Part shown: positions 35,201-46,778 of the stretch, piece after piece | Position numbering within the stretch: the stretch's first letter is position 1 | Layout of the letters: each line of letters starts with the position of its first letter | Assembly: GCA_050084515.1 (NCBI GenBank) | Contig: CM114274.1 | Location: 23,250,001-23,314,000, forward strand | DNA from: Blasia pusilla | Lineage: Eukaryota > Marchantiophyta > Marchantiopsida > Blasiales | DNA length: 64,000 nucleotides | Direction of reading: 5' to 3' | Program-made: the position numbers and the translations under genes | The notes under the pieces: model-generated | The model's input: the letters and a program-made list of their open reading frames with translations, nothing else | Told to the model about the DNA's origin: nothing | The model's database searches: none

Positions 35201-38200
35201 CCCTTACTGATTTTGGGAGGGTAATTGGCTTCACAAGAACTCTAGCAGTGGGTTCCAAAAGAGGACTCAAGAGATACGAAATGACAGGTACCTGGAACAT
35301 GAGGAAAAAAAAAACCTTTTCTTGTCAGGAAATGTCTTCAGAAATCTTAACCCGACTTATTACATTCACTGTTTTCCTCCTGACAATTCAGTCCCAAAAA
35401 AACCCTAAAAAAGATCAAGTCTTACTCAATATTTACATTACTTGTGTAAGATTCCTTTCATGAACCATAGCGCCAGTTAAGATGTCTTCCAAACTTCCCA
35501 TGATCAAGTACCAGTGAAAAGCCCTTAGCAAAAATCCAGAAAAGTAGTACAGATGTGTTATTAGTTCCAGTTTGATACTTGCATCAAGTTTGGCGCAAAA
35601 TTTGGTGTGGTAGTTCTAAGACCATTTGGCTAAAAGGTTGGAGAGGATTTAAAAAATTAAGAGAATATCAACAAAATATTAACAAAAAATCTTACTTTTC
35701 TAGATTTCTGATTTGATTGTAAGAGGATTTCATAAAAAAAATACTAATAACACACCCATCGTCCATACGAAGATTCTGTTGCACAGATCCAAAAGGAAGG
35801 TATGGCACACTTGATATGCTGACAAGGAGGCTTTTACTTTGCGCGGTGGTGCAAGGTGCAGTCCACCAGTGGAAAAAAGAGATTTCTTAGAATGGGAAGT
35901 GTGAACAGATTTATTTAAGCGTTACAGACATCCATCCACCTAATATCCAGTAACCACATAAACTACTAACCTACATTTCTTTGAGTACAAGTTCAAATTG
36001 GATCTTAGGTGAATTATAAAACAATCACTACTTAGAACGAACCATGAACTTTGTGGAAGCAAAACACTCACTGAGAACGTATTGCCCAGAAGACCCCATC
36101 GAGCATGTCGGTTTAAACCATCTGCTACTGGCCTAGTTACTGGCGTGACTGGCCTTGTCATTTCTACATGTGTCTCAGCTGTTTTCAATACTTTCTTACT
36201 TCTCAAAATCTTTTCACCCGCAAACCGTGTGATTTCTATCTCCTCACAAGATTCAGTTCTGTACACGATCAGTAAAATCACAATCCCTTGTCAGAGAAGT
36301 GGTTAACTTGCAAACAGGAGCTCGTAGACGTATCCTCCATTGTGAATACGAATCAAGCATTTTTATCAAAGGAAAACAATGATTAAATTGACACTTGCCT
36401 GTGGTTCACAGTTGGTGAAATGGCCTTGTTATCACTATGTTGGAATTTCACGTTAGTGTAACCTGGAGGGTAACCCATCGCCAGCTCTACTTCCATGACA
36501 CTGATATAGCGTAGTGCACCCGTGGCATTGTCCATCACTAGTTCCAGACTTCCATGACCACCTTTTGAGTTGTTCTGTGACAGAATACACTGAAATCATA
36601 GACAGAGCAATAGCTGAGAAAAAGAGTACAAACTCCCAACGGCCCATGACAAGGAAAGCATAAAATTAAGTTAAAATTCATTTTCTTTGAGAGGAGGCAT
36701 GGCCTACAATAAAGCTTGACACAGATTCTGCCTCACAGGAGGTTTATCTCAATTTCAAGGCTTCATATTTCATATTCAGTTACCATAAAGCCAATCGAGC
36801 TGGAAATGCCTTTGTGAAGAAAAGGCAGGATTACTGCCTATCCAAAATTGAACACATCACAGAAGTCTGATTTTAGTTCACACTTCCACAGACTCTAAGA
36901 TACAAGATATGAGATCGCTCAGCTGTCATGACTATTCTTTGCATCAACCAGATCTATACCTTGAATGACATTTGAAAATCCATTTCTTCAACAATCTTGC
37001 CAATTGTTAGCTCCACCCAAAGCTACATGCTCCAAAAAACGTTACCAAGAGTAATAGACAAAAAAAAGACATTTAAAAGGTCCACATATCTTGGACAAGA
37101 TGCATACCCCAACTTTCTTATCAAGAGCTGTTGCATTTTTAAGCACACTTTGCAGGGACGTGCACTCGCTATCTCTTATTTGTGGAATCCTCTTTGGATA
37201 TGGTATGTTTGACCAATACATCCGCTTCCTCTTGCTGGCCGTAAGCTCCTCAGAATCAATTTCAATAGGATTGGTGTTCAGATGCTTCGTGATTTCTTGA
37301 CGATCTATCCATGTCATTGAGGCAACATTTTCTGCAAGAAACCTGAATAATTTCATGTCATTTTGATGGACACAGGAAATCCATCCTCTCTCCGAGACAT
37401 GTCATTCAGCCTGTTTACATCAAACATACCCGTTCTTATTCTCACACATCCTCAGTTCCGACCGACTATGAATAAGTGATCTTATTCACAAGCAGATCAC
37501 TTATTCCTACTCCAACTCAAACTAAAACCGCCACAGGCCTATGAGTCCGAGGTTTAGCTTCAGCGAAAGTTTCTTGTGAATTGAGAACTACTACAGACAG
37601 CTCTCCATTTGTAAAGAGGAATCTACGATGCATCAGAGGGCACTAGTCAAATGCAGATGCTTCTAGGCAGGTAGTAGGTACTTCACCATTTTGGCTTGAA
37701 TACTCTGTAAATGCGTAGCATCTCAAAGAACAGCCTACTGCGCTGCCCATGTAGCCTGTACACTTCAGACAACCTCTCAAATTAAGAGAGGCAAGGAACA
37801 TCTGCTACCAGTGGCCAACCAAGAAGAATGGAGACAAAAACTAATTCGTCCTATTCCATACACAGTCCTATCTTCACAAAATTGAGCCTCCGTTCTTAAA
37901 AGGTTGAAGCAAAGCTAATACAAACACAAAAAATTTGGACTAAAGAGGGTGACAGTAATTCAAACGAAATTTACCAAACCCTATTATGCTTGATAATAAT
38001 GACATCTTGACGGGTCAATCCCAGCATATCTACCTCATGACTTGACCGATGCCAATTCAAAGCAACTGCGTGGTGATTTGAAGAGCAAACTCATATACAA
38101 TAAGAACCTCGAATCACCAACGTTTTTTGGCAAGTAAGCATTATATGCTCACAAGGTTCTTATTGATGTAGAATTACCCTCTACATCTTCATTATAAACA

Positions 38201-40024
38201 ATTGACTGGCAGGTTGATTGACAGTATTAAAGACTTGGCTCTTGAATGTACGATTAGCCTTCCATATAGCCCTATCAAATGCCCTTCAGCCAATATTATA
38301 ATAATACCTTCCTCATGGAATTTTATAAGTCCTTACATCCTACACTGCTTGCACTCCAACCCGGTCTGACAGTCACATTATGCCACGAGTTATAAGGTTC
38401 TCTTCTAGTGTCATATTACACGAGTCCATGAGGTTCACAAAAGTACGACTCTTGCCCTCTCAGATGGCAAAGGTATGCTCCAGTCTTGCAAACACCAAAC
38501 GTCATCCTCGACAAACTCGCTTTAGGCCCAAGGACAAGAAGAGGGTTGAGCTGTTACCCCATTTTGTGACCCAAGCTACTCAGATCTTGGCAGGGAAAGC
38601 CTCCGACTATAAGGTCGATCTTATCTGGAATAGAATTTTTGTCGAGTTCCAATATATCTCCCACATGGCGAACTGTCGGATACCTTGCCTTTGTCACCTG
38701 TATCGCTGCATCAAGCTGGTAGAACAGCAAAATTTGGAGGCATTACTCAACCTTGTGGATTAATTCTGCATTACAAAGGACGAGTCGATAGGATAAACTT
38801 CTACTTACATCTCTCAACTCGATATTGCGTGGAACGCTTGGCTTAAGATAGAGAACTGTCATTGTGGAGGCGTCGGTGTGCCTACTTATCCGATCATGAA
38901 TTTACGGATTGCGTAGATTAAAGACTTCAGACATCTTTTGCTCGACTAAAAAGCATCTTGGGAGACCTAGAATTACCAACCCTCATGATCCCTAACTCTT
39001 TTATGCTCAGTAACGGTCACCAGGGTCACGAATCTTGAGCAATTGATTGTAGCAGCTGAAGCTCGAAACGCATTTGGGGAGTAAAAAATGTTTGGCAAGA
39101 GCTTCGAAGGCCATCTTGCTGCCATCAAGCAAACTTATTGCAGTGTTGAGAAGCAAGCCGAAGTTGTCCATACGCCAACAGCCAGTAATAAATCATGAAT
39201 ATACACTCTGGAAATCCACTTGGATTTCGTTGGATCAGACGTGAGTTTCAAGAATGTGTGGATGTAGGTGGACAGGAAGTCGAGTCTGGAATTGATTGTA
39301 TCCTGCGCCTTTAACTCTAAATCCATCACCGCAACATCCGTGCTCCCTTCGAACCCTCCTAGTGCGCTTAGGACAACAGTCCGCGAAGCGACTTTTGATC
39401 AGGTGACCAAAAGAAGAATAATAAAGAATCTAATCAGACGCAAGAGTGTGGCGAAAGTACCACTTCACAACTGTATCCGACGAAAGGAATGCCGAGCATT
39501 GTGAGAGCAGTCCACACGCCGCCGATTCCGTCAAACAAGCTGAGAACCACCAAAGGTCTAGCATTCCATTCACCAGCATTACGTCTCAAAACTTGTATCC
39601 ATTCTTCACTTCCACAATTGGGGCACTCCTGGAGGAAAAACAAAACGTAAACGTACGAAAAAAAAACAGGACATTTTGAGACAGACGCCTAATGGCCTGA
39701 AAGGCAGGGTCGCAACATCGTCGGTGCTACATGTCTGCTGTAATCTAGACAGTCTGGAATTCACCTCCATGGCAACGTACTGTAAGACTACCCAACCTCC
39801 GTAACCTCACAGACAAACGACGGAATCGGAAAACGTCTCCATACTGCAAAAGTAACGCTGGCAATTAGTGACCATAAGAACGAAATTTGAACCGTGAGAG
39901 GACATGAATGACAGACCTCTTGAGTGCATGAAACTCGAGATCCTGAGTGCACTTGTTTGGTAGCTAAATTCAATTTAACAGCATCACTTTCAAGATCACG
40001 GATTTTAGTGATCAACCTATCCAT
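32230..40024 (-). CDS. DNMT3: DNMT3-type DNA (cytosine-5) methyltransferase with two DUF3444-like domains, 14 exons
   Basis: Predicted de novo DNA methyltransferase. Exons, 5' to 3': 40024-39917, 39628-39461, 38715-38558, 37755-37687, 37342-37108, 36837-36784, 36574-36399, 36258-36072, 35291-35169, 34693-34574, 33792-33620, 33324-33222, 32875-32763, 32545-32230; all join in phase, about 700 aa. Motif I is VVLSLFDGIGG (residues 62-73), the PC motif GGFPCQDLSS (about 131-140, catalytic Cys ~134), ENV at 172-174 and motif VIII SKRKRMYW at 204-211. The last motif, GNTFSVPVI, is near 381-389. The ENV..NP..ID...+...R.+YW..+P spacing is DNMT3-like rather than DRM or CMT. Two segments with PGEVWALYN (~424) and YPGKDEVWAIYD (~535), each ending in a FSHR-like turn, match DUF3444. 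The tail is acidic. The seventh intron uses a GC donor. No PWWP or ADD domain is seen. The start ATG is the best visible one, but an upstream exon is possible. Exon 11 and 14 acceptors are less certain. Confidence 0.88.
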
Positions 40025-42080
40025 TTCCTCCCAGACCAGGAAGAAGAAGATCAAGAGAGCTGTCCCGAATATTCACATTCCAATGAATGTGATATCAGGA
40101 TCAGAGATGTAGAGGAGAAACAAACTTCTCGTCCAGCTCTTCGTATGACGGAGTGATTTCATTTCACAACTATGGACAGGAAAGAAGCACAGAAAACAAA
40201 GAAACGAAGGTTACATTACTTTCAAGCAGGCACGGAAGCGACAACAGTTCCGCCGCTATTCTCGCATCACGAAGATTCCAAACCGACAGCCCAATAGCAG
40301 TAAATTACGTGAGTGTAACACAAAATTTGAAAATTCCACGTGAACGAATTGAAACGACATTATGACTATATCAAAGAAGAGGCGCCCTCGCTCCACCCCA
40401 AGCCTATTGCAGATTACTCTCGCTGCCACAGGCTACACGATGTAGACATGATACACGCAAATTTCTCGACAAACAACCGAGGAGTATGAACATTGAGGTG
40501 GATATTGTCCCTCATACAGATGACAAAGACAAGCGGCAGACTAATTACTTATACTGAAGACAACAGCTGAAATGATTCATTCTGTAGGAAAAAAGCACTG
40601 GACGTGGGACCCTAACTTGAATTAGCCTCCTGGGTATCCATCCCAGACAAGGTGTCCACAGCACACAAGCACGGGGAGCAATCAATAACAAGAAATGTTC
40701 AAAAAATGGATGTGCACTTAGAAACAATCACCACATCGTCAACTAGTCCCACGCCTCGCGAACTGATTGCTCGTCATCATATATATACAGTACAGCGCAG
40801 CCGCCACAACCTCCGTCGAATAATTATCAACTTTGCTCTCTCCCTCGTCAACTACCAGTCCAGCCGAAAACCAGACTCTGAGGTCCTTAAAGAAGCGCAC
40901 TTTTCGCTAAATTACGCCACACACGTGGGCAACTCTTCATGTGCTGCGATTTCCTGGCCCCCATCGCTGAGTGTCTCTCCCCCAATCACCCGTCATCGTC
41001 CTTGTCCTCGGATCACTCGCCCTTCCCCAACCATGTTACCTCGCTACTCCGTTCCCCTACTGCACAGACGAACTAAACCACGAGCTCTGTCCAGAGTCCT
41101 CGGATTTCGCCTTCTGCACGCGAAACTTTATCCGTCTTCTCACGCTCAACTCCCGTTGGATACGCTTGGGTTTTGCCACTTGGAAATAATTGCTCGCCAC
41201 ATTAGCGGTCCCACCACATTACAATCCGTTTAGCGGCGGCTGCGCTATGTGCCTTGGACTCTGTAGCCGGACTTATACGCGGGTAACCCGACCGACCGGT
41301 CGCGCTGATTTTGGTACCGTGGCAGAGGTCCCCGTTCCTATTAAACCAAGTCGATATTGGTTCTCATCTGGATGCCGTACGTGTTCAGCCAAACAAAATC
41401 AATCTATCTAATTATAAGATGGGTTTTGGTGTCGACCCGTACAGTTTCTCGTATTGACATGTGTTAAGAGATATTAATAAGGTGCCCGTGTAAAAGAAAT
41501 ACGTAATAACATGTTTATTTCATGTAAAAATCTTTTTTCACACACAATTTCGAGTGTAATTATTTTTTTCATCGGAATGTGTATATTATAGATCACAATA
41601 TGCATTGAACTCTTTTCTCCGGCTTTAGATATTGCGACATATAAATGCCCATGAGAAAATACGTGCATGGATAAATATATTCCAACCTTTCGTTAAGTTT
41701 GACATTGTGATTTATTAATAGTCATAACAAAAGTTGGACAGATAGGGAATTGGAATCTACGTAAATCAAAAGATAACCATGAATCAAAAACAATCAATGA
41801 AATACGCGGAATGAAACTTGATCTCCAATATTCTTAAACCCTAATACTCTAAACTTGATCTCCAATATTGGAGACATAGGACAATTTACTTTATACAACC
41901 TATTTTTTCTTGTTTTTGGTTTGGAGTCTAATTTTATTAGTAGCACTTATTGGGGCAATAGTACTTACGATGCATAAAATGACTAAGGTCAAACGTCAAG
42001 ATGTTTTCATAGAAAATGCTATAGATTTTCATAGTACTATCAAAAAAGTTTGTTGAAAATGTTGTCAATTTTTTTTTTGG
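40025..42080. other. Upstream region of DNMT3 and unassigned sequence
   Basis: Likely holds the DNMT3 promoter on the minus strand. A plus-strand TATATATACAG at about 40,778 precedes a 580-nt open frame (40,652-41,233) and a second frame (about 40,980-41,189) with a hydrophobic start and several cysteines. Neither shows a motif I know, so I do not call a gene. From 41.4 to 42.08 kb the sequence is AT-rich. Confidence 0.35.
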
Positions 42081-42620
42081 TAAAACATAATGGTATCGAT
42101 TAGAATTGACATTACTCCAGCAATAGCACCGAAAATTAAATATAGAGGTGCATCCACTCTGCTAGTGTATGGCGGATGTTTGAGAGGATGACATATGATA
42201 TGTTTGACGCAACCTCTCACTAGGGTTTCTAGGGGACGATGAATGTGCCCCACATGTACATAAAGTAAGTAGTTATAGATTTTGACTTGTGTCTCTGACA
42301 TGGATGACAAAATAGCGACTAACGATGGGGCCACATGAGCATCCGGCCCTTGTGCTCTTAGCATCCTAGAGATGTATATCATGGTAGGTAAGAATATATG
42401 ATTATTTGAGCTAGGGGAAATTGGAGATATTTTGGTACTTCTCCTCTCAATATGTGGATTCCATGAGTTAGCATGGGATTGTGTGTGTTTGTGTGTGCAT
42501 TCAATAACAATGATATATGTTGTCTAGCAATGTGTATGTGTATGACACTAGCCTTAAGCCTCGTATTCCCAAGTGAATTTAATTTATATGAATTACCAAG
42601 GCATCCTAACATATAGTAGT
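42081..42620. other. Relic related to the 3' region of the 45-53 kb gypsy element
   Basis: GCGACTAACGATGGGG at 42,314 is followed by CCGGCCC and by a GATGTATA...ATG word. These recur in the same order at 53,277-53,360, in the gypsy 3' untranslated region. The rest has diverged. This is probably a fragment of an older related element. Confidence 0.4.
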
Positions 42621-43418
42621 CCTAAAAAAAGAGGGCCAATATCGCAACCCTCATAACCAAACGAGCGTCAAGCGGAACATCAAAATAATAGTGGACTCAC
42701 ACTAGGATGGTTTGCGCCTTGGAGATGTCTCTTGGAAAAAATGCAAGAGACACAAGAGATCATATGAGAAGCAAACAAGGTTGAGCATTTCATGCATTTT
42801 TTGTTGCAACTAGGAAACGTGAACCAAACGTGAATCAAGACTTGAGAGGAGTCTAGGAAGAGTGATTGCAAAGGAGGTGAGAACCGGATTTGGAACCTGA
42901 CTAGCGTTTGTGGTTTCAACTATATTTTGGATCATAACTTTAAGTACCAAGATTTTTTTGGGATAAGCAAGGTGCAAGGTTGCACGCGAAGTAGTCCGTG
43001 TGTGCGTACTTATGTCCATCCCGAGGACGGACATGTCCGTGTCGGCCCGAGTGCGGGCTCCTAGGGCCCGCGTACGTTACTTGCGGCCCGCACTCGGGCC
43101 CGTGCACACCGAGCATTCCACCCTTGCTCGGCCAATCCGCATCACGCCGAATGCCCATTTTTAGGTTAGGCCCGCGTCGCGCCCTCTAGTGCGTCGCGTC
43201 GGGCCCTAGCGAGCATACAGGCTCTAAGGCCCGCATTGAGCCCACAACCAAGCACCTCCCTCCCCCTTGGCCCACATGCGAGCTCGCGAGCCCTTTGTAG
43301 TCTGCAAGCCATCTATAGCCCGCGCCTTCCCCCCCTCCACATGGGGGCTCCCGAGCCCGCCCTAGCCCTCGCGGGCAAAGCCCAATTGGGCGACACCACA
43401 TGGCAAGATATGAGTGGT

Positions 43419-43444
43419 TGGGGCCAAGTTCGAACTTGGCCCCA
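43419..43444. repeat. 26-bp perfect palindrome
   Basis: Symmetric about the centre of TTCGAA, with arms TGGGGCCAAGTTC. It lies in the GC-rich left subterminal zone of the putative hAT-like element. Confidence 0.95.
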
Positions 43445-44159
43445 CTCTACTCCCCTCTCCTCCCCTCCCCTCCCCTCTTCTCCCTTTTTGGGTAAGACCC
43501 ATAAGGGATGGGCCCACAAGGGGCCCCAAAATATACATATGGAGGGGGGTTTAGGAGTGAATTACTTGATAATCTTTTATTTTCCATATTGTATGAGTTT
43601 TTGTGATATTTTGGATTTAACTCCAAATTTTTATGGTGCCTTGAGGCTACAGGCTTTCAACGTTACTAGGAATTTTGGGGAAATCCTTTAGGTGCCTTTT
43701 GGTGGAACTTGGATTTTTTTGGGGACCAACTTGCATATTTGCACTCCTTGTTGCATTCTAAAAAAACTCCAATTGACTCCACAATAGATGAGTGTTTATG
43801 AGTGAGGAAATCTCATGTTTCACTAAACTTGTTTTGTGATTTTGAGATTTCCAATTCATAGACCCGAGTGTTTAGATTTGTTTAATTGGTTCTCCTTAGC
43901 ACATCAAGGATGTGGAGGTGATGAAGGAACCTTATCTAAACACATCCATATCTAACCCACTCCCTTTGAGTGCCCAACCCTAAACTTACACCACTTTTCC
44001 ATCATTCAAGTGCTTGTATATTTTTAGCCATTATTTTAGCATCTCGCGTCATTATTCGGTATTTTCTTATCTCCCATACATTTTCGTACATTTCTTTCCT
44101 TGGTATTTTTTAAAGATTTTATTATCTTTTTCAACCGAGGGAAATCTCTAGTGGGGTTG

Positions 44160-44873
44160 GGTCATCGAGAGCCGTAGGGAACCAAAATGAGTCCAACCTT
44201 GGTGCTAAGAGGCAAAAAGTAAATCCCATGAATGATTTGAACATGGCAGTAAGAGAGGCATGGTTAGATTGGTTTTTCTAGCTTTCATTAGATAAGAGAC
44301 GATCCTACATTTCTAGGGGTATGGATGGTTTCTATGACTACACCTTGGAATTGCAAAGATTCTCCCATAGAGTGGCAAAGGCAATTAACTCGGAAGTAGA
44401 TGTCGTGGAGGCTGAAAGATTAACTAAGTTTTGTGCCCAACAAGGTGTTCACCTCGACAGAACATATGTCAATCTCAAGACATATAAGGAGGAGAAGCTG
44501 AATGTTACGGAGTCGGGTCTCCTAGAAAGATTTTGTGTAGAGTTAAGAAGTGCTCAACATCTTTTCAAGGGACGCACTACTACTCTAGGGCTAACATTAA
44601 CAATTCCATGTGCAATAACATTGATGTCTGATAAAAATATAGTACTAGGAGATGATCCGAGCGATATTGTGGGAGCCGATTTACACGGGATTTTATATTG
44701 TTTAAAAATAAATGGAAATCATGGATTTAGGAAAGATATGTACTATTGCATGAAGGTGTACAAGGAATCATCTCTATCATATTTTAGAAAATCGATGATG
44801 CGCGAGGAGTTGTTTACAAGTATTTTACATCACCGTATTGTTCGCATGGTGTGAAGTTTGTCATGACCATAGA
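44160..44873 (+). pseudogene. Protein-kinase-like gene, 5' half (interrupted by gypsy)
   Basis: An open frame with ATG at 44,321 runs to 44,854; upstream the same frame continues (AWLDWFF, stop TAG, LSLDKRRS) to about 44,160. The last part, YYCMKVYKESSLSYFRKSMMREE minus a few residues, then ILHHRIVRMV, fits kinase strand beta-3 with its lysine (MKV), helix C with its glutamate, and strand beta-4. The frame ends at the retroelement junction, and the rest of the fold resumes at 53.96 kb. The N-terminal ~140 residues match nothing I know. A crinkler-like or other atypical kinase fold is possible. Confidence 0.55.
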
Positions 44874-45228
44874 GATTATGTCGTAGAGTATAGTGTGCTA
44901 GTAGAGGCCATACCTTATGTAGGGCTGCAGTGTCTAGGTAGAGATGCGATTTCATACATAGGGTTGGGGGTTACCCAATTGAGGATGACTTTCTCCAGTA
45001 GGGCCCGCTCTTAGGTTGGAGGATATAAGGTGGAGTGCACTCAAAGAACTAATAGTTCTTTGAGTTGAGCCTGTTGCATTGGGAGTTAGCCTTGGTAGTG
45101 AGTAGAGCTCTTGGCTATGGTGTTTCCCGCAAGCTTCGACCTAGATTCTCCCATCGTGGAGTGGGTTTGGCTCGATTTTATATGATTCTATACGTGTTTT
45201 ATGACAGTGAGGTCTTTCACGGATTTCA
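44874..45228 (+). repeat. 5' LTR (lacking its first ~85 bp)
   Basis: Matches 53,492-53,845 and ends GGATTTCA. A TATA box (TATAAGG, 45,024-45,030) stands 30 nt before AGTTCTTTGAG (45,054), which I take as the transcript start. The first part of the LTR (TGTGGTACAC...) is missing. Confidence 0.9.
45024..45030 (+). promoter_or_regulatory. LTR TATA box
   Basis: TATAAGG, repeated at 53,642-53,648 in the 3' LTR. Thirty nucleotides downstream lies AGTTCTTTGAG, complementary to the primer-binding site. Confidence 0.6.
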
Positions 45229-45242
45229 CTCAAAGAACTAAC
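45229..45242 (+). other. Candidate self-priming primer-binding site
   Basis: CTCAAAGAACTAAC begins at the first base after the 5' LTR. It is the exact reverse complement of GTTAGTTCTTTGAG in the 3' LTR (53,669-53,682), and of 12 of those bases in the 5' LTR (45,053-45,064), at the predicted RNA 5' end. No tRNA-complementary TGG start is present here. This is the Tf1-type arrangement. Confidence 0.65.
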
Positions 45243-46740
45243 GTAGATCGATGGTAGCTTCGATTGTGGATCAGTAGGATCTGGTTAGGGTTGATTGTGT
45301 ACTCACCCGTGGATGTTTGTGGCTTGTGGCCTATGTTGGAGGTGTGAATCTGGTGTGTGGTTGGTTGGGAAAGAATCTCCTTGGTAAGAGCTTTCCAACG
45401 CGCTTTAGATCGCCGGATTTTGTCAAGGGAGTTGGAAGTTATCAAGGATTGAAGATTCTGGTTTGTGTTTGACGGTTTTCAGATGTGGAGAGCTTGGAGT
45501 GCGGAAGCTCTGTTGAAGTTCATCCAGATCAGGTGAGAGGTTCCTATTGCTACTTGTATTGTGATCTCATGTGAAGCTATCTGCTCGAGTGTGTGGAGCG
45601 TTGCGGATTTCTGCGTGCATGAAATTGGGCGGAAGCGCTGTCGGATTTGCGATTCTTGAGGTGTATGGAAAACAAGTTTGTCTGATTTTTAGCTCAGAGT
45701 GGAGAACTCGATTGTAGTTGATTTTTTGTGGAGAGATAGCTATGGTGGTGAATTGAATTTTGGTCAAGGATTTGTGAAGTAATTATTGTTCAAAATTTTG
45801 CGGACTAGCTCAAGGTCATAATTAAATCCGCTGTCCACCATAGCTCAAGCTATGGTGGACAGCGGATCGGAGGGGCTCGTTGGTTGGTGACTCGTTCATT
45901 GTTGGAGACGCCTATCCCATTGGGGGCACCCTGGTTGGGCCTCTCTCCATAGCGAAGCATGGCGATAGGGGCATGTCTCGAGCATTTCGAGGCTTCAAGG
46001 CAACTCTTGGTAGCTCGGGGCGAGTGGGCGTGAGAGGCGGAGTAAGGAGTAAGGAGCAAGGAGAAAGCAAGCAAGCTTGCTTGCTTGCTTGCTTGCTCAC
46101 GCCCAAGCTTGCTTGCTTGGGCGTGAGGCAGTTTTTGCAGGATTTGTGATTTGAGTGTTGCATAACTGGTTACCCATCTTTGGGCTATTCTGCCTGGAAG
46201 ACGCTTAACTGCTGAGTTCTTAACTATGCCAGTGTATACACTGGTGTAGCTCATTTTGTGTTGTTTGGAGATGTGTTAGGCGCTTTATGCATCTCTGGTT
46301 TTTGGTTGATATACCTCTAGCGCATAGTACGGTGTAGCCTCTCCATGCAGGTGATATTTTCAGGTGTTGCGAGTCCGACTGGCACGTCATCGACCCGCGG
46401 CTGAGTAGCTATTGCGTTAGAATTGTGTGGTGGATTCTGTGGATTCAGGGGGCGCCACGTTTGGTGGATTGTGTTACCTTGATTTGCATTTGCGATTGGA
46501 GGGTTTTCCTTGGACTTCCTGTGTTTGGATCCCCTCCATCGTTACTTCTTGCTTGCGCGCCCATTGTTAGGGTTGACATTGATTTCCAGAGTAGTGTTAC
46601 TCCTGTGTGCTACCGGTAGTGAGGCTGGAGTGATGACCAGTAGATGGTGGGAGGCTTTTTGTGGTGATGACAGGTTAGGTTGCCTACACCCATAGCTAGT
46701 AGAGCTAGAATAGTATAGCGACATCGACGTCACTTGGTTA
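45243..46740 (+). other. Long gypsy leader with strong hairpins
   Basis: About 1.5 kb without a supported gene between the primer site and gag. It contains a perfect 20-bp inverted repeat with a 2-nt loop (45,826-45,867), and a (TTGC)n/(AAGC)n palindromic tract with a 13-bp stem CTCACGCCCAAGC (46,096-46,127). A further GTGGGCGTGAG occurs at 46,024. These could be packaging, dimerisation or translation elements. Confidence 0.6.
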
Positions 46741-46778
46741 CTTAGTGGTGATAATTTGGTGGTGGTGCGGCATCGGCA

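Noticed and set aside
38380-38763. 127-codon plus-strand open frame
   Set aside because: It is antisense to DNMT3 exon 3, which carries the FPCQ motif; the minus-strand reading is clearly the real one.
40652-41233. 193-codon plus-strand open frame upstream of DNMT3
   Set aside because: Pro/Ser/His-rich, no recognisable domain, competing frames of similar quality. It could be the first exon or UTR of a divergent gene, but that is not supported.
45250-45262. TGGTAGC downstream of the 5' LTR as a tRNA primer-binding site
   Set aside because: It lies about 20 nt from the LTR end and matches the usual initiator-Met site poorly, while the self-complementary site directly abuts the LTR.
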